Shown here piece after piece: positions 47,231 through 55,882 of a stretch of DNA of 64,000 nt; positions within the stretch are counted from its first letter, which is position 1; each line of letters begins with the position of its first letter. The notes beneath the pieces are model-generated. The model saw nothing but the letters and a program-made list of their open reading frames with translations, ran no database searches and was not told the DNA's origin. This DNA is from Flavobacterium seoulense (lineage in GTDB: Bacteria; Bacteroidota; Bacteroidia; Flavobacteriales; Flavobacteriaceae). Made by a program: the position numbers and the translations under genes. The stretch spans positions 1-64,000 of the forward strand of contig NZ_JNCA01000001.1 of the NCBI RefSeq assembly GCF_000695795.1, in the 5' to 3' direction.

Positions 47231-50002
47231 GTGAATATTACAAAATCCATATTATCCTTCATTTTCCTTTTTTTGACTTTCATTTCAAGTGGACAAATTG
47301 CTGTTCAAAAGCTGACTTGTGAGCGTGCTGAAAATTCATTGACGATTAATCCAAATCAGGTTCGGTTCAGTTGGAAATTAGTTTCTCAAAAAGAAAATAA
47401 TTCTCAAAAAAGTTATGAAGTTTTAGTCGCTTCTTCGGCAGAAAAACTGAATAAAAATCAGGGAGATATTTGGGCTAGCGGAAAAGTAAATTCTAATCAG
47501 AGTCAGCTTGTTGTTTATAAAGGGAAAGCTTTAAAAAACGGAAGCCAGTATTTTTGGAAAGTAAAAGTTTGGGACAAAAACAACAAAGAATCTAAATGGA
47601 GTCCGACAGCTTTTTTTAGAACTATTCCAACACTTGCTGATTTAAACCCAACCTGGATTGGGGCTATTACTAAAGCGAATAGTCATTTGCCGGAAGGCAG
47701 AAATATGCATACTGCCACTTTCAATCGAGCTAAAAAAGATTCGTACATCAATGCTTCCGATTCGTTGTCGAGAAGAAGTATCATGTTGCGCAAGTCGTTT
47801 TCTTTGGATAAAAAAATCAAAGAAGCGGTAGTTTATGTTTCAGGTCTAGGTCATTATGAATTGACAATTAACGGGAAAAAAATTGGAAATAGTGAGTTTG
47901 CACCATTGTGGACAGATTATGACAAAACGGTTAATTTCAATACTTATCTTTTATCGAATTCGGATTTGATAAAAGGTGAAAACGCCATCGGTGTACTTTT
48001 GGGTAACGGAATGTACAATACGCTTGAAGCTAGATATACGAAGTTTTTTGTGAGTTTTGGACCGCCAACGTTGTTTTTTCAAATGAAAATTAAGTATGAA
48101 GATGGTTCAGAAAAAGTCATAAAATCCGATGCCAGCTGGAAATACAGTAAAAGCCCGATTACTTATAACAGCATTTTTGGAGGTGAAGATTATAACGCTA
48201 ATTTAGAGCAAAAAGGCTGGGATACACCTAATTTTAATGATAAAAATTGGAAGGATGTAGTGGTTCAGGAAGCGCCAAAAGGAATTTTAACAGCACAAAC
48301 AGCAACACCAATTACTATAAATAAAACCTATGCGGTAAAAGAAAGCAAGGAGTTAAAACCGAATTTCTTTATTTTCAATATGGGACAAAATCTTTCGGGG
48401 TTCCCAAATGTGAAAGTGAAAGGGAAGAAAGGACAAAAAATCCAGCTTTGGGTAGGTGAAGGTTTAAATGATGACGGTACTGTAAGTCAGGGAAGATCCG
48501 GAAAACCATATTATTTTGAATATACTTTAAAAGGTGATGGTGTTGAAACCTGGAGACCTAAATTTAGTTTTTATGGTTACCAATACATTCAGGTTGAAAA
48601 TGTTAATTACAAAAATGAAAAAGACGCTAATTTGCCAACGATAGTTGATTTAGAATCGAATTTCATTTACAATTCAGCTGGTGAATCCGGAACTTTTGAA
48701 TCGTCAAATGATCTTTTCAATAAAGCACATTGGTTAATCAACAATGCAATAAAAAGTAATTTTCAATCGGTATTGACGGATTGTCCGCACCGTGAAAAAT
48801 TAGGCTGGTTAGAAGAAATTCATTTGAATGGACCAGGATTGATGTTCAATTACAATATGGAGAATTATTTTCCTGCGGTGATGCATAATATATCTGATTC
48901 GCAAAGAGATAATGGTTTAATTCCGTCGATTGTTCCGGAATATGTGGTTTTTGGTGGTGACTTCACCGATTCGCCAGAATGGGGAATTACAGGAATTATT
49001 TTGCCTTGGATGCAGTATGAATTCTACGGAGACGCCTCTTTATTAGAAAAGTATTATCCGATAATGAAAAAGTACGTGGATTATTTAACCAGCAAATCAA
49101 CTAATCATATTGTATCGCACGGTTTGGGAGATTGGTACGATTATGGTGATCACGCTGCTGGTTATGCTAAAAATAGTCCGATTGCACTTTCGGCAACTTC
49201 GCATTATTACTATGGTGCTTATTTGACAGCTAAAGCAGCAAAAATGCTAAACAAGTCAGATGATGCGGCAAAGTATGGAACTTTGGCTTCAGAAATTAAA
49301 ACGGCTTTCAACAAGGAATTCTTTAATCCTGAAACCAAGCAATATGGAACCAGCAGTCAGTTTAGTAATGCCGTTCCGGTTTTTATGGATATCGTTGAAC
49401 CGCAATACAAAGATGCGGTAATGCAAAATTTATTGGCTGATATCAAAGCAAAAGGAGACCGATTGACTACGGGTGATGTAGGAAATCGTTATTTATTTCA
49501 GGCATTGGCACAAAACGGTCAAAACGAGGTGATGTACAAAATGAACAATCATTATGATGCGCCGGGTTATGGTTTCCAAATCAAATTTGGCTTGACCACT
49601 TTAACCGAGCAATGGGATCCAAGAAAAGGAAATTCATGGAATCACTTTATGATGGGGCAAATTGAAGAATGGTTTTATCAAAGTTTAGGCGGAATTGTTC
49701 CTGATGAGAAAAATCCGGGATTCAAACATTTCTTTATTCAGCCAGAGGTTGTAGGCGAAATGACTTTTGTAAAATCAAGTTATGAATCGGTGTACGGAAA
49801 AATTGTTTCTAACTGGGAAAAGAAAGACAATGTTTTGATTTTAGAAGTTGAAATTCCGGTTAATACAACTGCAACAGTAAAATTACCAGTTGCTAAAACT
49901 GCAGTTGTTAAAGTAAATAAAAAGGACGTAAAAGTAGGTTTTGACGGAAAGAAACCAACTTTAGAATTAGGTTCAGGAAAATATACAATTGAATGTAAAT
50001 AA
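47231..50002 (+). CDS. GH78 alpha-L-rhamnosidase (long form)
   Basis: A 923-residue exported enzyme starting at GTG 47231, signal peptide ending SSGQ (residue ~22). Domain order is typical of long GH78: fibronectin-like N-terminal domain (~25-135; TCERAENSLTINPNQVRFSW), jelly-roll N domain (~180-330; YVSGLGHYELTINGKKIGNS), a second accessory domain (FNMGQNLSGFPNVKVKGKKG), the (alpha/alpha)6 barrel (~480-830) and a C-terminal beta domain. The signature is DCPHREKLGWLEEIHLNGPG, with general-acid candidate D517; the position after Trp is EE where the other GH78 proteins here have GD. Several GH78 subgroups differ at this point, so substrate may differ. It overlaps the frame of the downstream esterase start region only at an alternative start. 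Confidence 0.88.
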   Translation: MNITKSILSFIFLFLTFISSGQIAVQKLTCERAENSLTINPNQVRFSWKLVSQKENNSQKSYEVLVASSAEKLNKNQGDIWASGKVNSNQSQLVVYKGKALKNGSQYFWKVKVWDKNNKESKWSPTAFFRTIPTLADLNPTWIGAITKANSHLPEGRNMHTATFNRAKKDSYINASDSLSRRSIMLRKSFSLDKKIKEAVVYVSGLGHYELTINGKKIGNSEFAPLWTDYDKTVNFNTYLLSNSDLIKGENAIGVLLGNGMYNTLEARYTKFFVSFGPPTLFFQMKIKYEDGSEKVIKSDASWKYSKSPITYNSIFGGEDYNANLEQKGWDTPNFNDKNWKDVVVQEAPKGILTAQTATPITINKTYAVKESKELKPNFFIFNMGQNLSGFPNVKVKGKKGQKIQLWVGEGLNDDGTVSQGRSGKPYYFEYTLKGDGVETWRPKFSFYGYQYIQVENVNYKNEKDANLPTIVDLESNFIYNSAGESGTFESSNDLFNKAHWLINNAIKSNFQSVLTDCPHREKLGWLEEIHLNGPGLMFNYNMENYFPAVMHNISDSQRDNGLIPSIVPEYVVFGGDFTDSPEWGITGIILPWMQYEFYGDASLLEKYYPIMKKYVDYLTSKSTNHIVSHGLGDWYDYGDHAAGYAKNSPIALSATSHYYYGAYLTAKAAKMLNKSDDAAKYGTLASEIKTAFNKEFFNPETKQYGTSSQFSNAVPVFMDIVEPQYKDAVMQNLLADIKAKGDRLTTGDVGNRYLFQALAQNGQNEVMYKMNNHYDAPGYGFQIKFGLTTLTEQWDPRKGNSWNHFMMGQIEEWFYQSLGGIVPDEKNPGFKHFFIQPEVVGEMTFVKSSYESVYGKIVSNWEKKDNVLILEVEIPVNTTATVKLPVAKTAVVKVNKKDVKVGFDGKKPTLELGSGKYTIECK

Positions 50003-50006
50003 ATCA

Positions 50007-51440
50007 ATGCAAATGATGAATAAGAAATACATAGTAGCCTTATTATTTTCAGTTTTGCTGATGCCATTGTCGAATGCGCAAACATCAAACTCGGATAATA
50101 ATTACCGTGGACTAATTACCGAAACGGTTCAAAAAATTGCTACTATTTTTAAGGTGACTATTAATGATAAAGACGGCTTGCTTAAAGGGAAAGAACTGGA
50201 TTATGCCGATTGGAGAATTCGTCAGGGAAATTTAGATGTTTCATTAACCGCTGTTTTGTCACCTTTTGATCTTACATATTTTAAAGAAAACGATTCGACT
50301 TATAGAATCAGAAAATTTGAATATGCCCGTAGATCGGCTGATATTGGTCAGGAACGTTTAACTTATTTGGCTAATTTATATCCCAATTTAAAAACCTGGG
50401 AAACCAGAAAAACCGATTTGAAGGAATGCATTCGTACGGCCATTGGTTTAGACAAAGCGCCGGCAATACCTAAGAAAAAACCAATATTGACTCCTGTAAG
50501 GAAATATAAAAATTATACCGTTGAGAATATTGGTTTAGAAATCATTCCGGGCGTTTATGCAACAGGTTCTATTTATAAACCTTATCCGTTAAAAGGAAAA
50601 GTGCCGGTGGTTATTACGCCTAATGGGCATTTCGGTGACGGAAGATATCGAAAAGACGAGCAATATCGTTGTGCAGTTTTAGCTCAAATGGGTGCTGTGG
50701 TGGTTAATTTTGACTTGTTTGCCTGGGGCGAATCGACTTTACAATTTGATGCTACTTTACATAGAAATAGTATTGCTCAAACCATTCAGGTTTTAAGTGC
50801 AGAGCGATTATTGGATTACATGTTAACACAAAAATACATTGATAAGAATCGAGTGGGAGTTACCGGAGGTTCTGGAGGTGGATCGATGACCATGTTTTTG
50901 GCGGCAATTGATGACAGGATCAAAGTTTCGGTTCCGGTGGTAATGACTTCTTCTCATTTTGTGGGCGGTTGTCCTTGCGAAAGCGGTCGTGGATTGCACC
51001 TTTGTGGCAACGGAACTAATAATGCAGAAATTGCGGCTATGGCAGCTCCAAAAGCACAGTTGATTGTTTCTGATGGGAAAGACTGGACAGTAACAGTGCC
51101 TGAATTAGAATTGCCTTTTATTCAAAAAACTTATTCGCTTTTTGGTAAAAAGAATTTGATTGAAAATGCTCATTTTCCAAATGAAGGGCACGATTATGGC
51201 TTGTCAAAAAGAATGGCGATGTATCCGTTTATGGCAAAATATTTAAATTTGGATTTGAAAAAAGTACAAAACGATAAAGGCGAAATTGACGAATCGACTT
51301 GTGTTATTGAACCTTATGAAAAATTATATGTTTTTGGTAATAAAGCAGAAAATTTGCCTAAAAATGCTTTAAAAGATATTAATCAATTGTATGCCCTTTT
51401 TGGCGAAAAAAATGAAAAAGTTTATGAAGTTAAGAAATAA
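50007..51440 (+). CDS. Acetyl-xylan-esterase-like alpha/beta hydrolase
   Basis: About 477 residues. I place the start at ATG 50007 (ATGs at 50013 and 50016 are equally possible), because a longer frame from TTG 49989 would overlap the GH78 gene. The signal peptide ends SNAQ. The alpha/beta-hydrolase core has the oxyanion strand [20 protein letters not shown], the nucleophile elbow [20 protein letters not shown] (Ser in GGSGG), and a His block [14 protein letters not shown] Cys-rich insert [17 protein letters not shown] is unusual for a periplasmic enzyme and may be disulfide-bonded. Related proteins deacetylate xylan or pectin. Here it probably removes acetyl groups from RG-II or homogalacturonan. 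The next gene overlaps its end by 29 bases or less. Confidence 0.78.
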   Translation: MQMMNKKYIVALLFSVLLMPLSNAQTSNSDNNYRGLITETVQKIATIFKVTINDKDGLLKGKELDYADWRIRQGNLDVSLTAVLSPFDLTYFKENDSTYRIRKFEYARRSADIGQERLTYLANLYPNLKTWETRKTDLKECIRTAIGLDKAPAIPKKKPILTPVRKYKNYTVENIGLEIIPGVYATGSIYKPYPLKGKVPVVITPNGHFGDGRYRKDEQYRCAVLAQMGAVVVNFDLFAWGESTLQFDATLHRNSIAQTIQVLSAERLLDYMLTQKYIDKNRVGVTGGSGGGSMTMFLAAIDDRIKVSVPVVMTSSHFVGGCPCESGRGLHLCGNGTNNAEIAAMAAPKAQLIVSDGKDWTVTVPELELPFIQKTYSLFGKKNLIENAHFPNEGHDYGLSKRMAMYPFMAKYLNLDLKKVQNDKGEIDESTCVIEPYEKLYVFGNKAENLPKNALKDINQLYALFGEKNEKVYEVKK

Positions 51441-53901
51441 TATAGCGAGAATAATATTTGTATTATCGGCTTTTGTGGTAACGTTTACATTCCAAGCGCA
51501 ATCAAAATCTGATTTAAAACTTTGGTACAATAAACCCGCAGCTATCTGGAACGAAGCCCTGCCTTTGGGTAACGGTCGTTTAGGAGCGATGGTTTTTGGA
51601 GATCCGTCTATCGAACGTTTGCAGTTGAACGAAGAAACTATTTGGGCTGGTTCGCCAAATACCAATGCGCATTCAAAATCACTGGAAGCTTTGCCGATAG
51701 TTCGAAAATTAGTTTTCGAAGGCAAATTCAAAGAAGCTCAGGATATGGCAACCCGCGATATTATGTCGCAAACCAATGACGGAATGCCGTACCAGACTTT
51801 TGGAAGCGTTTATATTTCATTCAACGGACACAACGATTATAAAAATTACTACAGAGATTTAGATATTTCTAATGCAACTGCTTCGGTGCAATATGAGGTA
51901 GATGGTGTGACTTACAAAAGAGAAGTCCTGACTGCTTTTTCTGATCAGGTTATTGCAGTGAAATTATCGGCAAGTAAAGCCGGAAAAATTACTTGTAATG
52001 TAATGATGAACAGTCCGATTGATAAAACGGTTTCTTTCTCTGATAACAACGAAATTGTAATGACCGGAACGGGAACTAATTTTGAAGGAGTAAAAGGAAA
52101 AGTGAAATTTGAAGGTCGCTTGACAGTTCAAAATAAAGGCGGGAAAGTAACTTCTAAAAATGGCGTTTTAAGCATCAACGGAGCTGATGAAGCGACTTTA
52201 TATATTTCGATTGCAACCAATTTTGTTGATTATAAAACTTTGGATGAAGATCAAACTCCAAAATGTAAAAAATATTTAGCAGCGGCTTTACCTAAAGATT
52301 TTGAAACCATTAAAAAGAATCACATAGCTTTTTATCAAAAATATTTTGATCGTGTGAGTTTAGATTTAGGTTCAAATGCTAATGCAAAGAAACCTACTGA
52401 CGAACGTATCCGTGATTTTAAGAATCAATTTGATCCGCAACTGGCAGCGATGTATTTTCAGTTTGGACGTTATTTATTGATTTCGTCTTCACAACCTGGA
52501 GGTCAGCCAGCCAATTTACAAGGAATTTGGAACGATATGGTGTCACCGCCTTGGGACAGTAAATACACGATGAACATTAATGCTGAAATGAATTATTGGC
52601 CGGCTGAGTTGACTAATTTGTCTGAATTACACGAGCCGTTTATCCAAATGGCAAAAGAGTTAAGTGTAACAGGTGCTGAAACGGCTAAAACAATGTACAA
52701 TGCCCGTGGATGGGTTTTGCATCACAATACTGATATTTGGCGTATAACAGGACCGGTAGATCAGGCAGCTTCGGGAATGTGGCCTACAGGTGGTGCCTGG
52801 GTTTGTCAGGATTTATGGGAACGTTATTTGTATTCAGGTGACAAAAAATATCTGGCCGAAATTTATCCAGTGATGAAAGGAGCTGCTCAGTTCTTTTTAG
52901 ATTTTATGATTCAAGACCCAAATACAGGTTATTTGGTGGTAGTGCCTTCAAGTTCGCCTGAAAATGTTCATGCGGGAGAAGATGGAAAATCGACTATTGC
53001 TTCGGGAACAACGATGGATAACCAATTGGTTTTTGATTTGTTTACCAATGTGATGAAAGCTTCAGCTTTGGTTTCGCCAGATGCAGCTTTTACTAAAGAA
53101 TTGAAGGAAGCTTTGGCAAAAATGCCTCCAATGAAAGTGGGTAAACACAATCAGTTACAGGAATGGCAGGAAGATTGGGATAATCCAAAAGACAATCACC
53201 GACACGTTTCGCATTTGTATGGTTTGTTTCCATCTAATCAGATTTCGCCAATCAAAACACCGGAATTATTCGAGGCTGCTAAACAATCATTGATTTACAG
53301 AACCGATGAATCTACAGGATGGTCAATGGGTTGGAAAGTGAATTTATGGGCTCGTTTATTAGATGGAAATCATGCTTATAAATTAATTCAGGATCAATTG
53401 CATTTGGTTACTGCCGATCAAAGAAAAGGAGGAGGAACTTATCCGAATATGCTTGATGCACATCAGCCATTTCAAATTGACGGAAACTTTGGATGTACTG
53501 CCGGAATTGCCGAAATGTTGATGCAGTCTCAGGAAGATGCTATTTATTTATTACCAGCTTTACCAACAGTTTGGAAAGACGGAAGCATTAAAGGTTTGGT
53601 TGCTCGCGGCGGATTTGTAATCGATATGGAGTGGAAAAACAATAAGGTTTCGACTTTAAAAATATATTCAAAATTAGACGGAAACTGCCGATTGAAATTG
53701 GAAAATTCATTGAAAGCAGACAAAGGTGTAACTTTGGTAAAAGCAAAAGGTAAAAATGCAAACCCATTATTTTATGAGGTAGAAGTAAAAAAACCGATTG
53801 TTTCGAAAGAAGCGAAGCTGCCAAAGGTAAAATTACCAAAATACAATGTGTATGATGTTACGATGAAAGCAGGACAGACCTATACTTTTTACGGGAATTA
53901 A
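51412..53901 (+). CDS. GH95 alpha-L-fucosidase / alpha-L-galactosidase
   Basis: About 829 residues from ATG 51412 (ATG 51424 is also likely; an ATG at 51391 extends deeper into the upstream gene). The signal peptide ends FQAQ. The N-terminal beta domain starts with [20 protein letters not shown], the GH95 hallmark. In the (alpha/alpha)6 barrel the conserved residues are N388 and N390 ([14 protein letters not shown]), the acid E517 ([11 protein letters not shown]) and D690 ([12 protein letters not shown]), numbered from 51412. The C-terminal beta domain ends [12 protein letters not shown]95 inverts alpha-1,2-L-fucose and in RG-II loci can act on alpha-L-galactose. The operator-like 13-mer TAACGTTTACATT lies in its signal-peptide codons. 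Confidence 0.9.
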   Translation: MKKFMKLRNNIARIIFVLSAFVVTFTFQAQSKSDLKLWYNKPAAIWNEALPLGNGRLGAMVFGDPSIERLQLNEETIWAGSPNTNAHSKSLEALPIVRKLVFEGKFKEAQDMATRDIMSQTNDGMPYQTFGSVYISFNGHNDYKNYYRDLDISNATASVQYEVDGVTYKREVLTAFSDQVIAVKLSASKAGKITCNVMMNSPIDKTVSFSDNNEIVMTGTGTNFEGVKGKVKFEGRLTVQNKGGKVTSKNGVLSINGADEATLYISIATNFVDYKTLDEDQTPKCKKYLAAALPKDFETIKKNHIAFYQKYFDRVSLDLGSNANAKKPTDERIRDFKNQFDPQLAAMYFQFGRYLLISSSQPGGQPANLQGIWNDMVSPPWDSKYTMNINAEMNYWPAELTNLSELHEPFIQMAKELSVTGAETAKTMYNARGWVLHHNTDIWRITGPVDQAASGMWPTGGAWVCQDLWERYLYSGDKKYLAEIYPVMKGAAQFFLDFMIQDPNTGYLVVVPSSSPENVHAGEDGKSTIASGTTMDNQLVFDLFTNVMKASALVSPDAAFTKELKEALAKMPPMKVGKHNQLQEWQEDWDNPKDNHRHVSHLYGLFPSNQISPIKTPELFEAAKQSLIYRTDESTGWSMGWKVNLWARLLDGNHAYKLIQDQLHLVTADQRKGGGTYPNMLDAHQPFQIDGNFGCTAGIAEMLMQSQEDAIYLLPALPTVWKDGSIKGLVARGGFVIDMEWKNNKVSTLKIYSKLDGNCRLKLENSLKADKGVTLVKAKGKNANPLFYEVEVKKPIVSKEAKLPKVKLPKYNVYDVTMKAGQTYTFYGN
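51476..51489. promoter_or_regulatory. Operator-like site inside the GH95 signal-peptide codons
   Basis: TGGTAACGTTTACA keeps the AACGTTTACA half exactly and differs from the susC palindrome at three bases in the other half. It encodes VVTFT in the GH95 signal peptide. See also 22703-22716. Confidence 0.25.
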
Positions 53902-53907
53902 TGATGG

Positions 53908-53935
53908 TCATTGGGAGGAACGAAGCAATCGTATA
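53908..53935. repeat. Intergenic repeat GGGAGGAACGAAGCAATC
   Basis: A single arm of the GCGAGAAACGAGGAATC-type element at 12-82, immediately after the GH95 stop codon. The partner arm is absent or eroded. Confidence 0.45.
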
Positions 53936-53960
53936 ACGAGAGATTTTACATAATCTTTGT

Positions 53961-54062
53961 TTTTCCCCTCCATTGGAGAGGTGCCCGCAGGGCGGGGTGG
54001 GAACAAATGTCTTGAAAAAACACCTAGCGCGCCACGGCGGGCACCCCTCTTAAAAAGAGGGG
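53961..54062. repeat. GC-rich composite palindromic repeat
   Basis: GTGCCCGC (53981-53988) pairs with GCGGGCAC (54037-54044), and a second hairpin CCCCTCTT/AAGAGGGG (54044-54051 with 54055-54062, 3-base loop) follows. The block contains CGCGCCACGGCGGGC, far more GC-rich than its surroundings. Related to the 22555 element. It lies directly before the 54089 gene and could terminate GH95 read-through. Confidence 0.6.
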
Positions 54063-54088
54063 AATGACAAAACTTAAAAAAATAAAAC

Positions 54089-55657
54089 ATGTTACAAAAA
54101 TTTAAATACAAACTCCTTGTTTTTGGACTAGCAATCGCTGCTTTGAGCAGTGCCTGTAAATCGACTTCCGTTTCGTCTAAAAAAACGAAAGGAGTGGTTT
54201 TGCAAAGTCAAAATTTCAAACATTATGTTGATTATTTCAATACGATGGAAGATGAGAATTTGAAATTTGCTATTCCTAATGACAGTTCGTGGACGTGGAT
54301 GGAAAAGAACATTCCGTTGTTTGAATGTCCGCAGCAAAATTTTGAAGAAATCTACTATTACCGTTGGTGGACGGCTCGAAAACACATCAAGAAAACACCA
54401 CTGGGATATGGAATTACCGAATTTTTGGTCGATCGTTCGTATGCTGATAAATACAATCTGATTGCTTGTGCAGTAGGACATCATATCAACGAATTCCGCT
54501 GGGTGCACGATCCAAAATACATTGAGCAGGACGTGAAGATTTGGTACCGAGGAAATGAAGGAAAACCAATGAACAAATTGTATAAATTCAGTAGTTGGAC
54601 TGCCGATGCGCTGTACAATCGTTATTTGGTAAACAAAGACGAAAAATTCCTGTTGGATTTGTACCCGGATATGGTAACCGATTATGCTGTTTGGGAAAAG
54701 GATCGTCAGCGTAAAGACGGTTTGTTTTGGCAACACGATGTAAAAGACGGCATGGAAGAATCTTTGAGTGGTGGCCGAAAAGTACAAAATGCACGCCCAA
54801 CAATTAATAGTTATATGTTTGGAAATGCCATGGCGATTGCTAAAATGGCGTCTATGAAAGGAGACAAAGAAGTAGAAGCTACATTTAAAGCCAAAGCTGA
54901 TGTTTTGAAACAATTGATAGAAACCAAATTGTGGAATAAGAAAAGTGAATTTTTCGAAACCTTTACTGAAAAAGATACTTTGGCGCAGGTAAGAGAAGCT
55001 ATTGGATTTATTCCTTGGTATTTTAATTTGCCAGAGCAAAATAAAGGTTTTGAAAAAGCATGGGAACAAATTAAGGACGAAAAAGGATTCTCTGCTCCAT
55101 TTGGTTTAACAACGGCAGAAAGAAGAAGTCCGCGTTTTAGAACTCACGGAACCGGAACCTGTGAATGGGATGGTGCGATTTGGCCTTTTGCGAGTTCACA
55201 GACTTTGACAGCTTTAGCCAATGTTCTGAATAATTACAATCAAAGTTTCGTTGCCAAAACGGATTATTTCAAACAAATGGAATTGTATGTACAGTCGCAA
55301 TATTATCGTGGAAGACCATACATAGGTGAATATCTGGACGAAACGACTGGTTATTGGTTAATGGGCGACAAAGAAAGAAGCCGTTATTATAATCACTCGA
55401 CTTTTAACGATTTGATGATTACGGGATTAGTTGGTTTACGCCCAAGGGCAGATGAGAAAATTGAGGTAAATCCGTTGATTCCACAGGAAAAATGGGATTG
55501 GTTTTGTTTGGATAATGTGTTGTATCACGGAAATATCATTACGATTCTTTGGGACAAAACAGGAGAGAAATACCATAAAGGAAAAGGTTTCAGAATTTAT
55601 AAAAATGGAAAGGAAATTGCCGCTTCTGAAAGATTAGAGAAATTAGTTGGGGAATAA
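54089..55657 (+). CDS. MGH1-like (alpha/alpha)6 glycoside hydrolase, lipoprotein
   Basis: A 522-residue lipoprotein; LSSAC puts the lipidated Cys near residue 23, with no acidic export signal. The remainder is an (alpha/alpha)6-type domain: YYYRWWTARKHIKKTPLGYG, HHINEFRWVHDPKYIEQDVK, DMVTDYAVWEKDRQRKDGLF, EESLSGGRKVQNARPTINSY, GTGTCEWDGAIWPFASSQTL and SRYYNHSTFNDLMITGLVGL. This layout resembles the mannosylglycerate-hydrolase-like (MGH1) glycosidase domain of clan GH63/GH142-like enzymes. The strongly conserved ExD/W positions suggest an active enzyme. In the reference RG-II system an (alpha/alpha)6 GH142 removes beta-L-arabinofuranose; this is a candidate for that role, by inference. It stands between the GH95 and GH78 genes. 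Confidence 0.6.
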   Translation: MLQKFKYKLLVFGLAIAALSSACKSTSVSSKKTKGVVLQSQNFKHYVDYFNTMEDENLKFAIPNDSSWTWMEKNIPLFECPQQNFEEIYYYRWWTARKHIKKTPLGYGITEFLVDRSYADKYNLIACAVGHHINEFRWVHDPKYIEQDVKIWYRGNEGKPMNKLYKFSSWTADALYNRYLVNKDEKFLLDLYPDMVTDYAVWEKDRQRKDGLFWQHDVKDGMEESLSGGRKVQNARPTINSYMFGNAMAIAKMASMKGDKEVEATFKAKADVLKQLIETKLWNKKSEFFETFTEKDTLAQVREAIGFIPWYFNLPEQNKGFEKAWEQIKDEKGFSAPFGLTTAERRSPRFRTHGTGTCEWDGAIWPFASSQTLTALANVLNNYNQSFVAKTDYFKQMELYVQSQYYRGRPYIGEYLDETTGYWLMGDKERSRYYNHSTFNDLMITGLVGLRPRADEKIEVNPLIPQEKWDWFCLDNVLYHGNIITILWDKTGEKYHKGKGFRIYKNGKEIAASERLEKLVGE

Positions 55658-55661
55658 AAAT

Positions 55662-55819
55662 GCAGCGAGCCTATGGCTCTTATTCTTTTGTTTTGCTTTA
55701 TGAACTGGACTAAAGTCCAGCCTTACAAAATAAATCGAGCCGATGGCTCTAGAACGTTGAGATAAAAGTAGAGTTCCGTAGGAACGATTTATTTTGTAGC
55801 AACGGATTTTAATCCGTTG
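55662..55819. repeat. Composite intergenic palindrome cluster
   Basis: Five small hairpins stand in a row: GAGCC-TAT-GGCTC (55667-55679), CTGGACT/AGTCCAG (55705-55720), GAGCC-GAT-GGCTC (55737-55749), GTTCC-GTA-GGAAC (55773-55785), and CAACGGATT/AATCCGTTG (55800-55819). A 14-bp perfect stem, TACAAAATAAATCG (55724-55737) with CGATTTATTTTGTA (55785-55798), joins the middle ones. This is a known style of flavobacterial intergenic repeat and here sits between two PUL hydrolases. Confidence 0.75.
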
Positions 55820-55834
55820 ATTATAGTGTTAAAA

Positions 55835-55864
55835 AATCTGTTTAATCTGCAAAATCTGCGAGAG
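55835..55864. repeat. Intergenic repeat AATCTG...AAATCTGCG, copy 4
   Basis: AATCTGTTTAATCTGCAAAA followed by TCTGCGAGAG is one arm of the family seen at 10489, 15093 and 25145. It lies just before ATG 55883, so the longer frame from 55817 would translate a repeat. Confidence 0.5.
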
Positions 55865-55882
55865 CAAAAAAATAAAAATAAA

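Noticed and set aside
49989..50006. TTG start for the acetylesterase overlapping GH78
   Set aside because: Several ATGs follow within 30 bases and give a standard signal peptide without overlapping the upstream gene.
53961..54062. GC-rich block as an insertion-sequence end or recent transfer
   Set aside because: No transposase, target duplication or long terminal inverted repeat; a related block occurs at 22555 and the element fits an intergenic repeat.
54128..55069. Long open frame on the minus strand (313 codons)
   Set aside because: It lies antisense to the MGH1-like gene, its translation is Phe/Ile-rich without domain motifs, and the plus-strand gene has a lipobox and conserved motifs. 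It is a by-product of AT-rich codon use.
55817..55882. N-terminal extension of the GH78 gene
   Set aside because: The extra 22 codons translate the AATCTGC repeat; ATG 55883 begins a standard signal peptide.
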